Made by a program: the position numbers and the translations under genes | Source: Tenebrio molitor | Taxonomy: Eukaryota > Arthropoda > Insecta > Coleoptera > Tenebrionidae | Assembly (NCBI RefSeq): GCF_963966145.1 | Contig: NC_091047.1 | Location: 14,074,001-14,138,000 of the forward strand | Reading direction: 5' to 3' | Length of the DNA: 64,000 nucleotides | Notes under the pieces: generated by a model | The model's database searches: none | Seen by the model: only the letters and a program-made list of their open reading frames with translations | What the model was told of the DNA's origin: nothing | Part shown: in pieces, positions 24,184 through 37,143 of the stretch | Layout: each line of letters begins with the position of its first letter | Position numbering within the stretch: the first letter of the stretch is position 1

Positions 24184-25094
24184 CAGGGTGTTATGTAATT
24201 CGACGGTAGTCTCTTAATGGCTGACGTTTATTAGTAAGATAAGTCATAATTGCTCTATACTTTTGTGTTAAATGTCTTCATCTAAGAAGTAGATGAGAAA
24301 CCAGTCGACCAATGAGAGAGCTTCTGCCAAATTAATTTAAAATTAAGAATCAAGTCCTACCTCATCATGTTAAACGTCAAAATATGAAAACAGTAGTTGT
24401 TAAATGTGATAACTAAACAGTGGCGTAATCTTTTTAAAATGGCTGGAACATATGCTTTCCAAGACTAGGCCGACATGCATTTTATATTCGGAGAAATTCA
24501 TGGGAATAGGTTGGCAGCACAAAGGAATTATGAGAGAAGATTTCCGAATAGACGTGTTCCACATAGAAGCGTTTTTGTCGCTGTCGATAGAAGACTTCGA
24601 AAAATTGGTCAAGTTGAGCTAAAAACGGCAGATAGGGGAAGATCGGTTGATGATGATGATGCTGTTGATCGTGATAAAGTAATTTTAGATATTGCTAATA
24701 CGGACCCAACTCTCAGCATTAATCCTGAATTTTTTCAGTCACTCATTAGACGTATAAGAATTTGTTTGCTACGAGGAATTTCAAACATCTTTTGTACTTT
24801 TTTGTGTTTCCTTTTTTTCTAAGAATTGTTAAGTTGTAATGAATATTTAGAAAAATACATTTTTGTCGCCTTAGTCCCATCTTTCCCTGCGCTACTCTCT
24901 TAAAACAACTAAATTGACGCAACTGTTAACTTGATTTCTAATTTTGCTGCATATTTTTCCTCAACCCTTATTGGTCTATTTTAATCCCTTCTAGTCCGAC
25001 AACGAAGAATGAGAACCAAAAAATAACAACAAAGTACGATTCACTTTATCTCTCTTACCAATTAAGTAATTACCGTCGAATTATAAACACCTTG
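24184..25094 (+). mobile_element. Decayed TA-flanked transposon, 911 bp, with DUF4817 relic
   Basis: TIRs CAGGGTGTTATGTAATTCGA and CAAGGTGTTTATAATTCGAC (right, reverse complement) with 'CGGTA' shared, flanked by TA at 24182-24183 and 25095-25096. It encloses the DUF4817-type ORF at 24439-24822. No DDE/D catalytic domain remains, so it is an internally deleted, non-autonomous copy. Confidence 0.7.
24439..24822 (+). pseudogene. Transposon-derived DUF4817 helix-turn-helix fragment
   Basis: The frame from ATG 24439 reads MAGTYAFQD, then TAG at 24466-24468, then ADMHFIFGEIHGN. The following RNYERRFPNRRVPHRS and RLRKIGQVELKTADRGRS segments match the pattern of the insect transposon-associated DUF4817 domain (xMHFIYGE..GN...A...Y.ERFPNRR.P....F....RLRETG). 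About 90 residues of homology are followed by a non-homologous tail. The in-frame stop at a normally aromatic or leucine position and the lack of a catalytic domain make it a dead relic. The original protein would bind the transposon ends. Confidence 0.7.
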
Positions 25095-25359
25095 TATTTT
25101 TAAGGGTTCAAATACGTCAAGTGGCCTAGTGTTTGCTTTTGTTTCCATTGACGTATGGCGTGGGAAGTGTAGTGCAGTTGTTTTTTAATTTATATTTAGA
25201 TTTAATACGATTGATTTATTTTATTCAAAATAATTCGTTATCAGCTAGCTTTAGCTATCAGAATAGCGTGGGCATAATTAACTAATAAAGCGACGAAAAA
25301 ATTTCCATTTGATATATTTTACAATACTCTAGGAGAGATGTCTGTTGAGTGTACTTAAG

Positions 25360-26780
25360 ACGTTTTGGTAAAGACTGGTGCCTTCAAAATCTCTTCAAAA
25401 AGCTGGAGACACAAAGGGAATTGTTTTTGTTGTTTAAGTCGGTTTCTTTTTACAGCTTCTGGGAAATATGAGCACGCTTATTTCATTAGTGGTCTTATTT
25501 GTCGGGACGATATCTTGAATCTCGGCATGGGTTCCCGGATTTGGGAATATCACAGGTATGTGAGCGGGTGTGCGTTATACACTTTGACGAAATGGAGCCG
25601 ACATGGGCGTTCAAGCGTGTGCCTTCTCCAAAGCTAATGGACCGAAATTGCGGACTAAGCCAGGTGAGATTATAAAACGTGCTTAGAACATTAGAAAACA
25701 AACTAAATGCCGACCACGGCCGGCCTGAAAGGCCTTGGAACGGTCCTGTTTACACGTGTTAGCTTTTAGCAAAGCGCGCAAATTGCAATCCAATAAGAAT
25801 GACATCAAATCGAGCGGTAGGTCGTAGCGGTTCTAATGATACAAACATCCATATGTAGTACCAACAATAAGAGCACTGCTGCTCATAATAGCTGTTGAAA
25901 ACCTTTTACTAAATGGTATATATCGGGGGAGCGTTCCAATTTCACCGGCTTACAGTTCATTTTGAGTCAATTGTGAGTCGATCTTTTCATATGATCCTTT
26001 ATTGAGCATCGTCGTTAAAAATGCTAGGAAAGTGCGACTGCATATTTTCTATTGGCCGATGCAATTGAACCTTCAAATCGGTAATTATTCCAATTTCAAC
26101 AGCAGTAATTCGGATTGAGTTTCGAACTATAAACACACGAACTTACTTCCAAATCATATTGTGAAGGCACAATTCTGTGTAAATATAACACAGAGGCATA
26201 TTCAAGATCTATAATATCAAATCAAGTTCCGACTTCCGGCCCGCTAAGCGGCACATTAAACACATTCCTCGTAATCAGTCGGCGAAATCGTCGCCTTTCA
26301 CACCGGAATCAATTTCGACAGCTCCACGGAATTTTTCATAATGTATCTAACCCGGATTAGAACGGTCTCTGAAAGCGGGAGATTTTCCGGCTTTAGATGG
26401 TGTGACACCGCTTATCAAGAATAAGGGTGAAATAAGTAAGAGAGTGTTGATCTTGTCCGACTCGAGTGAATCAGAAACCAATATCCGAGGGTATGAGTAG
26501 TTGGCGGCCTGAGGCGGAGAACGTTGTCACATAGACGTTCATATGGTAATCGCCTGCAGAAATCCATGCACAATAGCATTAGGGCCAACTTATTACGTTT
26601 ACATTGATCTCGAGGTTTATATTTTTCGTTCCATGTTTGTCTTTGTATTTGAATTTAGTTGGTTGCCCCACTAAAACCCTCCGCCGTCATCTCTCCCCAA
26701 ACTCGCTTTTGAGAGGAATTGGTTCGGTATTATCCAGCAATTATTGCCAATTCACGATAGTTTATCGCCGACTAATAAAA
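25360..26780. promoter_or_regulatory. GC-richer intergenic island; candidate regulatory region
   Basis: Repeat-poor block of balanced base composition between hbn and Rx. It includes GGATTAG near 26353 (Otx/K50-type) and several TAAT sites. Overlapping ORFs on both strands are short and unrelated to known proteins. A cis-regulatory role is inferred only from position and composition. Confidence 0.3.
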
Positions 26781-27394
26781 AATAGATCGAAATGTATAAC
26801 TTATCTAATATGGATATGTGTACTCGCAATACGTTTTTATGAGTGTTATTATTATAAACATGTTTGTGCAATATGTTTTCGTCTTTACAGTAACTGAGGA
26901 GATTAATTTTTAGTAGTTTTATAAATTTATATTTAAATTTTATCGCATTCACACATAAAAAACCTTTCTTTGATTATCAAACATGTGAGATCTTCTTTTT
27001 GTGTTTCAAAATACCGAATATTAAACATTTAGAATGCTCGATACCTGTTCTCTTGGTTTCGGGTATTGAGATAAACGAGAGTTGTTGTAAATTGATATGT
27101 CAAGCTCTTTGCGCAGTGTACAAATAGATTCCTCATTTGTTGGAAGCACAGTCTCAGATCAACATCGACTACCTGATAATAAACAAAATATATGAAAATT
27201 CTACAATTTATTACTTAATTAAAAATATTCACGAAATGGATTCTACAAATTTAGTCAAAATCGCATTACATATTAAAAACTGAATCGAAAAGAGTGTGTT
27301 ATTAATACCGAAACTACAATTTATTAATGTTTCAATATTTGTAATTATATCCTCTAAATGCAATTTGCTCCTCTAATTATTTTGATAATAATAA

Positions 27395-27515
27395 ATAATA
27401 CGGCGGCTCTAATATGTACTAGGAAAGCAGTGTTATCATCATAGTTAACAGAAATATCCTTAAAGATATATGAATTCGGTCTCGGTGCAGTATCCCTTTT
27501 TTTTTATAAGCAATT
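27395..27515 (+). mobile_element. Possible third 5S-SINE fragment
   Basis: ATACGGCGG, GGAAAGCA and TATCATCA appear in the same order as in the head of the SINE at 16849. The downstream 'GGTCTCGGTGCAG' plus T-run resembles sequence at 17127-17160. No C box is preserved. Weak match. Confidence 0.3.
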
Positions 27516-27690
27516 GTTTCAAAAATTTGCTGCGTTTTGCGAGTACAAACAGGCCAAATCTGTGAAGCAACGGATTTTAATTCATTTTAAAGTGACGAAA
27601 TGTGGTCTCAGATTTTTGCATAATCGATTTCGAATACTGAATTGGTTTCACGCAAGTACATACTTAATATATCCATATTTTCATTCAAAA

Positions 27691-27714
27691 TTCAATTCAA
27701 TTCAATTCAATTCA
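27691..27714. repeat. (TTCAA)n microsatellite
   Basis: Nearly five perfect TTCAA units. Confidence 0.95.
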
Positions 27715-28352
27715 GCATATTCTTCGGCATCGACTTTTGATCATGGTTTCGTTACGAGGTAAGTAAAACATAAGCAAATGGAAAAATCCACTTCTGTTAA
27801 AGATTCTTCAGACGCACCAGTATCAATATGACATCGAGTAACCAAAATGATGCTGAATCGAACAGAAAGTTGATGTTCTTTTCAACTTTAAGATTAAGCG
27901 AATCTTAATTACTTCTTTTGTTTAATTGTTTGAAGTATAATTAAACGTTATAAAAAAAGTTATATTTTTATTTTACTAATGAGTTACGACCCACTTTTTG
28001 GTAGTTTTTACCTACTATTTTTTCATGTACTCGTACTTACTTGACGAAAAATACCCTAATCTTTAAAATAAAAATTTAAGAATTCAGTTTTCAAATCATT
28101 TTGGTCAAAATAAATATGTAAAAGTACAAAGCCAAAAATTTTCTTGAAAAAATAAATGTGCAGCAAATTTCAATATACATACTTTTATGAACCTGCAGCA
28201 ATTGTTTCAAATCTGCTTCCGTTAAAATCGAAGGGAAAGTACGAACATTTCTAATCAATGGAGAAAGACTAACGAGTGAAAAATAAATTAAATAGACATA
28301 GTGATTTCACTGTTTGCTTCCCTGGTGTTACGACGATCGTCGTGTGGTAATA

Positions 28353-28378
28353 CCATCGACATATAGATATGTCGATGG
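28353..28378. repeat. Perfect short hairpin
   Basis: CCATCGACATAT and ATATGTCGATGG are exact complements around a 2-bp centre. Flanking GTAATA sequences extend the partial symmetry. No known function. Confidence 0.6.
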
Positions 28379-28639
28379 GTAATACTCGTAGTTACTTATT
28401 GTTAGATATTAAAGTATAAAAGTTATCTTTTGATGGACTAAGGAGCATATTTTAAGCTCCTGAGTTTAGTCGAATAACTTTCATGACTTGGTATGCAATA
28501 ATTGTATTAATAATTTTGCAATTTTCTAAATGTCGTGGTTGAGAATCATTTAAATAAATAATAATCAGAAGTATGTAAAATTAATAAATATAAATTGTTT
28601 AGTTTTTGTGGTTCGATTGTGGTAGTAAATAGCAATATA

Positions 28640-29083
28640 CAGTACGTCCAAAAAGTCTGGAAACACCCCAATAAAATAGAAACGAATGATTTTCGAGAAA
28701 AACGAAAAAACAGATCAATTAGTGTTTTCAAAAAGCTTTCTGCTGATGGCATCTGTTTGCTGTTTTTGATGACCTTGAAAGAGTTATTATGTCATCAGAG
28801 ATTTTTTTTTAAATGGCAACGTCGCATTTTTACTACCGTTTTAATAGATCTTTTAATTGTCTACCCGACGGTTAAAAAAAATTTCAATTTACATAACACA
28901 TTTTTTGAAAAAACCTAGAAAAGAAAGAGAACTTTAATTTTGAAAGGCAACTAATTCTTTCAACAAATGTTCAAAATGTTGTCCTTGAACATCTTGACAA
29001 TACACTATCAGCAGAAAGCTTTTTTAAAACACTAATTGCGTTACGTTTTCATTTGGGTGTTTCCAGGCTTTTTGAACGCACTG
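28640..29083. mobile_element. Tc1/mariner-type MITE, 444 bp
   Basis: TIRs CAGTACGTCCAAAAAGTCTG (left) and CAGTGCGTTCAAAAAGCCTG (right, reverse complement), continuing GAAACACCC, flanked by TA. The 107-codon ORF inside has no transposase features. Confidence 0.8.
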
Positions 29084-29096
29084 TATAGCAAAATAG

Positions 29097-29399
29097 CAAG
29101 AAGGACTGTTTGAGTTAAATTAAATATGGTGGTGAATCTGTTCGAGAGCCTAAAAATAAGAGTTAATTTATGTTTAGAGCATTTCCTTTAATAATTTTTA
29201 GATAATTGTTCTGTATTTCTCGTTTAATTTCATTTTACCCTTATTTTACCCTTACTCTCATAACCTATAATTTTGCCGCTGTTAATGTTACGTCAGCCAT
29301 CTGTCAAATAAACCAACAAAACATATACGGTTGTAGTTTTGCAAATAACCAAATAAAAAATGTTCTTAATTGTATTGTCAACTCGAACAGTCCTTCTTG
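29097..29399. mobile_element. MITE, 303 bp, adjacent to the previous element
   Basis: Inverted ends CAAGAAGGACTGTTTGAGTT (left) and CAAGAAGGACTGTTCGAGTT (right, reverse complement). Starts 13 bp after the 28640-29083 element. No clear target duplication. Confidence 0.65.
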
Positions 29400-30280
29400 A
29401 TCACTTTGTATAATTTTCAGATTTTTCTAGTTATGAATTTGGCAGAAGCATCTCGTGGCGATGGGATCTCTTGATGAGAAAAATTACATTTTAATAGTTA
29501 AAATTTCGGGAACCAAAAAAAAAAACTAAATACTAAAAATCATATGCCTACTTAAACCCAGGAGTTTCGTGTGATTGAAGAAAATAAATAGAAGAATCAA
29601 GATATTCATATTCAGAAAATAAGTGGGCTTATGACCGCACCCCGTCGATGTTTCCTGCAGAGCTACAGAGGATACCCTTCAACCAGTAGACATGCATATT
29701 TTTCCAAAAATTCAAACTAAAATAACATCTTACTTTCACCTGTCTCAATCCGAATTGTATACAGAATACTGTTTACGCCGCAGTTTAGCGACCTTCCTAG
29801 TGGATGGTGGTTGAGATATAATCACACTTAAGTGGGCATGGTGGATGGGATCTACAAGTATAGCTGAGAGCTACCGAGAAGAAAACAAGCCGTCAATAGT
29901 TAATCGGATACAGCGTCAAGAAATTTTAAAGACAGCGAAGCAGATACCATGGAAATTGGACAGTCGGAAGTGGGGGTTTCGCATAATGTTTCTGAACTTC
30001 GTACTATCGCGGCCAAAATACTTTGGTCGTCACTTTTTGACACTTCAAATGTAAATAAAGTATTAATGTCAATATACATGAAAATTTCAAATTATTCTTG
30101 TCAAAAATATGGTATATTCAGTTTTTGATAAATATAGAATCGTCTTACTTGCTTCTGAAGGTTGTCTAAACGGAGACCATATTGATCTTTTGCTTTTAAA
30201 CCCTGCCTCCGCAGCTGGGATTTACCCCACCCGTATGACACTGATGGATTAAAATAATTTTGACAACAGTAAAAAATAAG

Positions 30281-30621
30281 GCACATGTAAATTTTCCTGT
30301 ACCGCTCTACTTTTTTTTTAAGTGCCGAACTATTAGTACTGTCAATAAATGTCATCATTCGAATTGACAATTGTTACAATTTACTAAACTGAATTAACAA
30401 ACGTTGGTGGCCACTTTCAACACTAGCTGTGACTTGCTTTTGTTAGCTCCTTTTTAATTTCAATCTCTACTTTGCATTCATATCATCCCTTCGCAATAAA
30501 TCACATTTGGAATTTTGGAATATTTTGAGGTTAGGCTTTCTTTTTTTTTGTAGAGCGGCATTCGTATTTTTACAAGGGTAATGCAAAGGTAACTAGATGT
30601 AAATCATTTTATTCCACACTG
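30281..30621. mobile_element. Truncated MITE related to 37144-37543
   Basis: The right end CAGTGTGGAATAAAATGATT (reverse complement) is intact and followed by TA. The interior is collinear, in inverse orientation, with 37144-37543. The opposite TIR is absent, so homology begins at about 30281. The two copies are highly similar across some 340 bp. Confidence 0.75.
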
Positions 30622-30629
30622 TATAAAGC

Positions 30630-30808
30630 GTGTTTTTTTTAATTTGGCGTCGAAGTAGGCGTTGGAGAGTCGATTGAGATCGCACCACTCGTGTAAAAGC
30701 GTAAGATTTAAACAGCTGATCCGTGATCCGTAACCTGTATAGTGCGTTCACAATCGACAGTTTCTACGCCTACTTCGACGCCAAATTAAAAAAAAAACAC
30801 CCGTTATA
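30630..30808. mobile_element. Fold-back MITE, 'GGCGTCGAAGT' family, copy 2
   Basis: The left end T-run then AATTTGGCGTCGAAGTAGGC, GTTGGAGAGTCGATTG; the right end is the inverse, ending ACACCCGTTA. The interior has TTTAAACAGCTGATCCGTGA. Inserted almost directly next to the truncated element at 30281-30621. Confidence 0.75.
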
Positions 30809-31560
30809 CGTCTCCATATACGTACGTGTACAGGGTGTCTTACTTACGATGAAGACAGTCTTTTCGTCGAGTCACTTCACGATATTTTGCTTGGAAATTA
30901 TAAAGAAGTTATTAGACAGTTGTTGCCCAAACTTCGCTCGCACTACAAATTTTAAATTTTCAGTTTTGAAGAAAGTGCAGTGGAAACAAATGACAACAAA
31001 TAAATTATTTACTCTTAATTCAACAAAAATTTAAACATTGAAACAATGAATTATTGAAAATCACTAAATAATCGCAAGGTCGCAGTTGACTGGGTTTACA
31101 ACCAACAAAAATGAGAACTTCATGAAGTTCTACCACTATGTAAAAGTTAAAATTTGTACATACTCCTAAAAATACCGAAAATATCAGACTGGCTTCATCT
31201 TACTGTTTCAGATTATTTAAGAATGTGCTGCTATGTTGCTGAAGTTGTTTCTGTTTTATTAATATCAAATGATTCAAATGTAGTGTTTTTTATTAATTTT
31301 GTTAGGTAATATTAGATAATTATGTATTACATATTCTGAATTAAATGGTAAAGACAAATCTAACAAACTTTATTATGTCATTGTAATGTATTGTACTACA
31401 GGTCTAGATCAGACGATATATCTCCCCCAAGGGAGAGAAAATTGATTCTCGAGAGTGAAAAATCATGAATGGAGTTTGTGCAATGATTGAGTTGCGGGAA
31501 CTGAAAATAAGCCAAAAAGGCTGAAGAATTTTTGTCGAATAAATAAACAATGAATAACTA

Positions 31561-31869
31561 CGGAGTCATTATAAATGATTGTAACAACTAGTGGGCATAG
31601 CGGTGCACCTAAAGCATAGCGCACAGCCTCCTACGATGGTATACTCCGTACGGTGATAGATTGCACGTTTTTAAATTCTAGTTCCAAAACATAAAGCAGT
31701 GAAAAATACTAAACTCTCCATCTCAATTGTTTCACGTTATGTAGAAAACCATTGTATCCCTGCAGATTAATTCCCGCCAAACCGGTTTCTGTGTCTGTCT
31801 TCTGTCAAAAAACGTGCAATCTACCAGAGTACGGAGTATACATACATATAATCATTTATAATGACCCCG
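31561..31869. mobile_element. MITE with inverted ends, about 309 bp
   Basis: Outer ends share GTCATTATAAATGATT in inverse orientation. Inner inverted blocks TACTCCGTAC and TAGATTGCACGTTTTT are also paired. The left arm carries about 50 extra bases between the blocks. Confidence 0.55.
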
Positions 31870-33528
31870 CAGATTTAACATTTGCTGCTATGTTGAAAAT
31901 GAGATGCTGATATCAAAATTATACCATCATACACATTGACGTAAGTTATCAGGTTTTTAGAATTAAACTAAATAAATAAAGTAAGTGTAAAGGACTAATC
32001 TAAAGTCTAGCTTTTTTAGATTGGGAAAAAAAATGGGAAATACTTTTGTAGGTAGGTATATGACGTTCTTGTGTCTATTTTGTTGTATTATTGTTGCAAC
32101 CAAGCGAAAAAAAGAATGTGCAAATAACAACATCAATTATAGCAAGACAATTAGAACAACTAAAATTATGTTTGTAGGAATGTGTCAAATTGTTATGTTT
32201 CTAAATATCAATCTAAATTCTATTGCAATGTTCGGTATATCTGGTCGCCAAGGTACATTACCGCCAACGCGGCAACGATGAATGCATCACGTTATTATCT
32301 GCCAACTATGTACCAACTAGTAACAGAATAATTAACTGACGATAATGACGACTGAGAAGCGGGATCTCGATAATAATGATGGTAATTTAGCTAGGGGTAA
32401 ATAAAGGAAGTAGACGATGGGGTGGCCTCGTACGCTCCCACGGTTCCAAATAGTATTACCGTAATCTGATACATGTGACCATTCGTGTTTTTGCAAATGA
32501 GAAACTATTTATTAACTGCCTGCCTTTGTTGGTTTCCGCTCTGGTTTCTGTCGATAAAGAATAATTGCCACCGCTGAGTCGAAAATCAGGCAATTGGGGA
32601 GCATTGCACTATGCAACGTTCTGAAATTAAGTGGTAATTTATAATGCGAGATAACAATCTACACAATGAAAAAGAGCGTACAATCGATGTAATTTCTTCG
32701 CATTTGCTTAAAAATCTTGACCACGAGTGTAAGTTGAAAACAGGAGGACATTTTATGTGGCGATCTCTAGCGGCTGAAGGAGGAAACAGTTCCTCGAAAT
32801 CTGTTTCAGCAGCATGGTTTTACGGCCGTCCGACAGATCGCCCTGGAGTAATGATTTATCTGTGTATAAAAAGATTGGCGACGAATTTTGAAAACGATTT
32901 TTAAATTATTGGCAAAAGCAACAAATTCTGACCTGCAAGTTCTGTTACTAGGTGGGAAATTAATTCAGGGTTAATTGCATGGGATTTGTTGAAATAATGA
33001 CGACACCTGAATAATTTAACACTTTTGTCACGTGTCTTATCATTAGTGCATAATTTATGCGTTGGAGATATTAATTTTATGATGTTAGGACATTAGATCG
33101 AAAAAGGTGGAGAAAACGATCAGTTGTTTCTGGAAATTTTAATGTATTGGTGACATCGAAATGTATTGATTTGGGTGTTTTCAAATAAGTAATAACATTA
33201 AAAGCCTGTTTTAATTTATAATTTATGGCAATAAATAGGATTTACATGTATGAAACGTAATCCATTATTTTTATTGAGAAACAATGATAACATCAAGTCC
33301 ACTTTGTGTTGTTATCATAAATAATTAATTCAGTGCGTGTAAGCAAATTAAGTCTACCTACTTTACTTATTACTTTCGGAATGAAATTTATATCTAAATC
33401 GATGATATTAATCACATTTCATAATGTATTGCGTGGGCATTTTAGTAGAAAGTGTGAAATTACATACTTCATACGGAAAAATTCTGAAAAATTTGTTCTT
33501 TTTTTAAACATATTTTTTTCAATATATA

Positions 33529-34160
33529 CAAGTGTCCCAGAACTGCCTCCCCAGAGAAAAGGAAGTATTTGGGTAAATGTGATAATCTGAATTTTAAAGA
33601 AAAAAAGTCCTACCTCAAGCGAGAAAAGACATTCTGAACTAGATCAATCAGAGTTGAGCACCATCAAGGTAGGATGACCGCAATTTTGCTTTGCATGGGT
33701 TTAGAAGTCAAAATTCTAAGTAAACTTTTCGCTGATTGTTGCGATATCAATTTTTGCTGTATTCCAGAACTGCTTCTCCATAGAAAACACACATGTGCCG
33801 ACAGCAAAAGACTCCAAGATGACTAAAATAAATTTTCCTGCAGCTCACATAACCTAGTTCTAAAGTTTTCAATTTCACCAGTCCCAGAAGCTCGTCCTCA
33901 GATATTACTAAAAAATCGGCCTGGTTGCTAGACAGCAAAAATAATTATTGATATCGCAACGAAATTCGAAATTCGAAACCCCAGCAACGCAAAAGTGCGG
34001 TCATCCTACCTTGACGGTACTCAACTCCGATTGGTCAAGTGTAGGATGTCCTTTCTGAATTATCGCTTGAGATAGGACTTTTTTTCTTTAAAATTCAGAT
34101 TATCACATTTACCCAAATACTTCCTTTTTTTCTCTGGGGTAGATAGTTCTGGAACACCTG
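33529..34160. mobile_element. Large fold-back element, about 632 bp
   Basis: Arms of roughly 165 bp (33529-33692 and 33990-34160) are inverse copies. They share 'AAGTATTTGGGTAAATGTGA', 'CTGAATTTTAAAGAAAAAAA' and 'GTAGGATGACCGCA'. The ends are CAAGTGTCCCAGAACTG and CAGGTGTTCCAGAACT (reverse complement). A long hairpin RNA would form if transcribed. Confidence 0.7.
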
Positions 34161-34168
34161 CATATATA

Positions 34169-34701
34169 CTGGGTGCCCCAAAATTCGCGGAACAACTCAA
34201 TGAGGCAATGTCAATTCATGTTAGAAAATAACGAGAAAAATAATTAAAAAATTCTATACCTCTTAGATTTGAAGATATGGGGGCCCAAAAGGTGCAGCTT
34301 TGATCTCATTTATTTTAAATAATAAAAAAGATTTTGACTATTTGTTTTTTACTAGCCAGTGGCCTAATAATTTTGAACGATTGTGATCAGGTTTGCAATT
34401 ATTTTCTTAATTATTTCCAGCATTTCCAAGTAGTAATTTTATGTTCGTTTTACCTCAAATAGCGTACGGCAACACGGCTTTGATTTTTCCCTCTCATTTC
34501 CAAGGATACAACAAAAATGAAATATTTGCAGACTATTGGGATGCATAGAATGTTTTTAAATGTTGCCACATTTAGTGTAACGAATAGGTCCATATCTTCT
34601 ACAAAAAAGAAGATTGATTTTTTTAAACATATTTACCTGATCTCTTAATGACTACTTAACAACGTACTACTACGTTGTTCCGCGAATTTTGGGGCACCCA
34701 G
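34169..34701. mobile_element. TA-flanked MITE, 533 bp
   Basis: Perfect TIRs of at least 28 bp beginning CTGGGTGCCCCAAAATTCGC, with TA at both junctions. It abuts the fold-back element ending at 34160, separated only by an ATATATA tract. No transposase. Confidence 0.8.
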
Positions 34702-35697
34702 TATACAGGGTCTATCAGAATTGGCGGACCAAAATAATACGGTGAAATCATCATCTTCTGAGAATAATAGGAAAAATATTTAAAAAAATCCATCCTCATT
34801 GCGTGTAGATATAAAATTACCTTAAAAAATTATATTAGTAACTATCGAAACAAATTTAATTGTTGCAAAGACATAATAACGAAAACAAGGTATAATTAAT
34901 CAACTTACATAACATTTTTGGTTTACAATACAAAAATTTCCGATAATAATGCGGAATTTGGAAAAGTGCCCCGAATGCTTGCAGAGTTTCCACGTTGAAT
35001 AGCAAGGGAAATCCTCTCGAAAAGGAATTTCTTTAATTTTGAATCGCCTGATTTCGCAATAATAATTGTTTCAAATTCAGTATTATGTCATAATAAATTA
35101 TTTCTGACAGTTACAAAAGTCATTAAAAACACTTAATGTTTACTTCTTCAGAATATTTTGATATGCTTGTTTTATATGGACAGTGTGATGAGAGTGCCAC
35201 AGTTGTTGCTCAGGAGTATGCAGTTCGTTTTCCTAATAGGGAATATCCTAGCAGAAATACTATAACCTGAAAAATACTATAACCTAAAAACGTCCGTCAT
35301 TGCACAAACAATGCGGATACCCAACAATGCATATGCATCATTTGAAATGCATCCATAGTTACAAATAAAGCAGGAAAACTAATTTATCGGTAACTTAACA
35401 TCAACAACAGGATTGGTCAGTTTAAATTGCTTCTTTGCTAATCACTATTTAAGACTTGCGACACAGGGGTTTATCACCTATTTACAGTAAATTATAACCT
35501 TCATCTCATTAGTGCGTGAGATTACCAAAAAAAAAGAGAGGGAAGAAATTGAGACAAGAGATAACATCCCGGCTAAGAGGAACTGAATTTCTATAGTTCA
35601 AAATGTTGAATCAGCCCGTTCTAGTCTCTAGTGCTTACTGTTTCCAAATTTCTAAGTAAAGATCAATGATGTAGAGCGTAAATGAGTGATTCAGATA

Positions 35698-36050
35698 TTT
35701 TTTTGAGAGGTAGGCAACCAATTAAACGACTGTGTATAATAAGTATACATATGTGTACAGTTACAGACACGGAATTTCGGGCATCACTGTCAAAAAATGT
35801 AAAATAGACTTTACATTATTAACCTCATTGATTGACATGCGATTGACGTGAACAGAAAATAAATTTCAAAATTTGACGTTTGAATGTAACGTTGGCAATA
35901 AAGAATTACATCGCAATTTTTTGAAGTGACAGAAAAATGATGCCCGAAATTTCGTGTCCCTAACTGTACGATTAAGCTAAGAGAGACGTTTCGATAAAAC
36001 AAAAGATGAGGTAGCAACTCTTGATTTGTTTTCTTGGTGAACTCTCTGTA
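35698..36050. repeat. Dispersed repeat, filled-site copy
   Basis: Flanks 35698-35757 and 35967-36050 align to 44353-44494 as one continuous unit. They are interrupted here by the 209-bp MITE at 35758-35966. Confidence 0.75.
35758..35966. mobile_element. TA-flanked MITE, 209 bp, with empty site elsewhere in the window
   Basis: TIRs CAGTTACAGACACGGAATTT (left) and CAGTTAGGGACACGAAATTT (right, reverse complement). TA lies at 35756-35757 and 35967-35968. The related repeat at 44353-44494 has a single TA at the same position and no insert, directly showing insertion with TA duplication. Confidence 0.85.
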
Positions 36051-36688
36051 TGTGTCTACTGCGATAAGGACGATAAATGACGAACCACGTTCGGATTTTT
36101 ATGTTTTAGTAAATCGATTTTGACCTATTCGTAGACTAACTGAAATATAACTTTAGTAGTATCTAGATTAGGGAGTACGCAGATATTTCCACAAACCCTT
36201 ATTTTGGCCAAGCCTTTATTATATCTTTATAACTGACAGAAGCAATTTACATTGAGTTTGTGTAACAGTGATATGTCAATCTAAATTGATACGACAAATC
36301 AGAAGTAAGGGTGGGGAAGTAGCTGGAAGCACCGTTCTGCTAATGTGTAAACAAGCAATAATTTAGAAAAGACTGTACCCATTATGGTGCGTGACCATAA
36401 CTGCTATTCTTAATCGCGTATTTAATTAAGTTAGGATTAAGATTACAATAAAATATGGTCACGATATCTCGTTGTGTCACGAGACTTGGGTTTGTTCCCT
36501 AATACTGCTTATTTATTTCATTAAAAAGAAACAACTTGTATGCTGCATAAAGAGGTCACGTAGTATAAACTGCTACAGTTTATCATAAAAAACCCTTTGA
36601 TATTTCAATTTATGTTAAAATATTGTGAGCAGTTTGGCAATTCTTAAATTGAGTGGAAGATTATTTATTGTTATGTTATACATATAAG

Positions 36689-36836
36689 GGGTGTTTTTTT
36701 AAATTTGGCGTTGAAGTAGGTGTGAACGCACTATACAGGTTACGGATCACGGATCAGCTGTTTAAATCTTAGTGGTGCGTTCTCAATCGACTCTCCAACG
36801 CCTACTTCGACGCCAGATTTAAAAAAAACACCCTTT
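36689..36836. mobile_element. Fold-back MITE, 'GGCGTCGAAGT' family, copy 3
   Basis: Begins GGGGTG plus T-run and AATTTGGCGTTGAAGTAGG; ends CTACTTCGACGCC, an A-run and ACACCCTTTA. The interior GATCCGTGATCC/CAGCTGTTTAAATC module is inverted relative to copies 2 and 5. Confidence 0.75.
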
Positions 36837-37143
36837 ATACTATACCTATAGTATTAGTATCTACATAATTACAGATATATGTATGTATTATAGTATTAAC
36901 GATAACATTGCAATCGTATAGAGGTAATTAGAGCTGTAAGGTTTAACTGGTTTAACGAGTTAAAGCGGTTAACTTAGTTGAGTAGCTGATGTTTAAATTA
37001 GTTTAGAAGCTTCATTTGGCAAATAATTTAAACCTCTACAGGTCATAAAATAAATTCTTATTGTTTGGCATTTCAAAAAGCGGTTTCGTTTTGGTACCTA
37101 TGTGCTTTCATTAATTTTTAGAGTTGGGAGTGCAAAGTAAATA

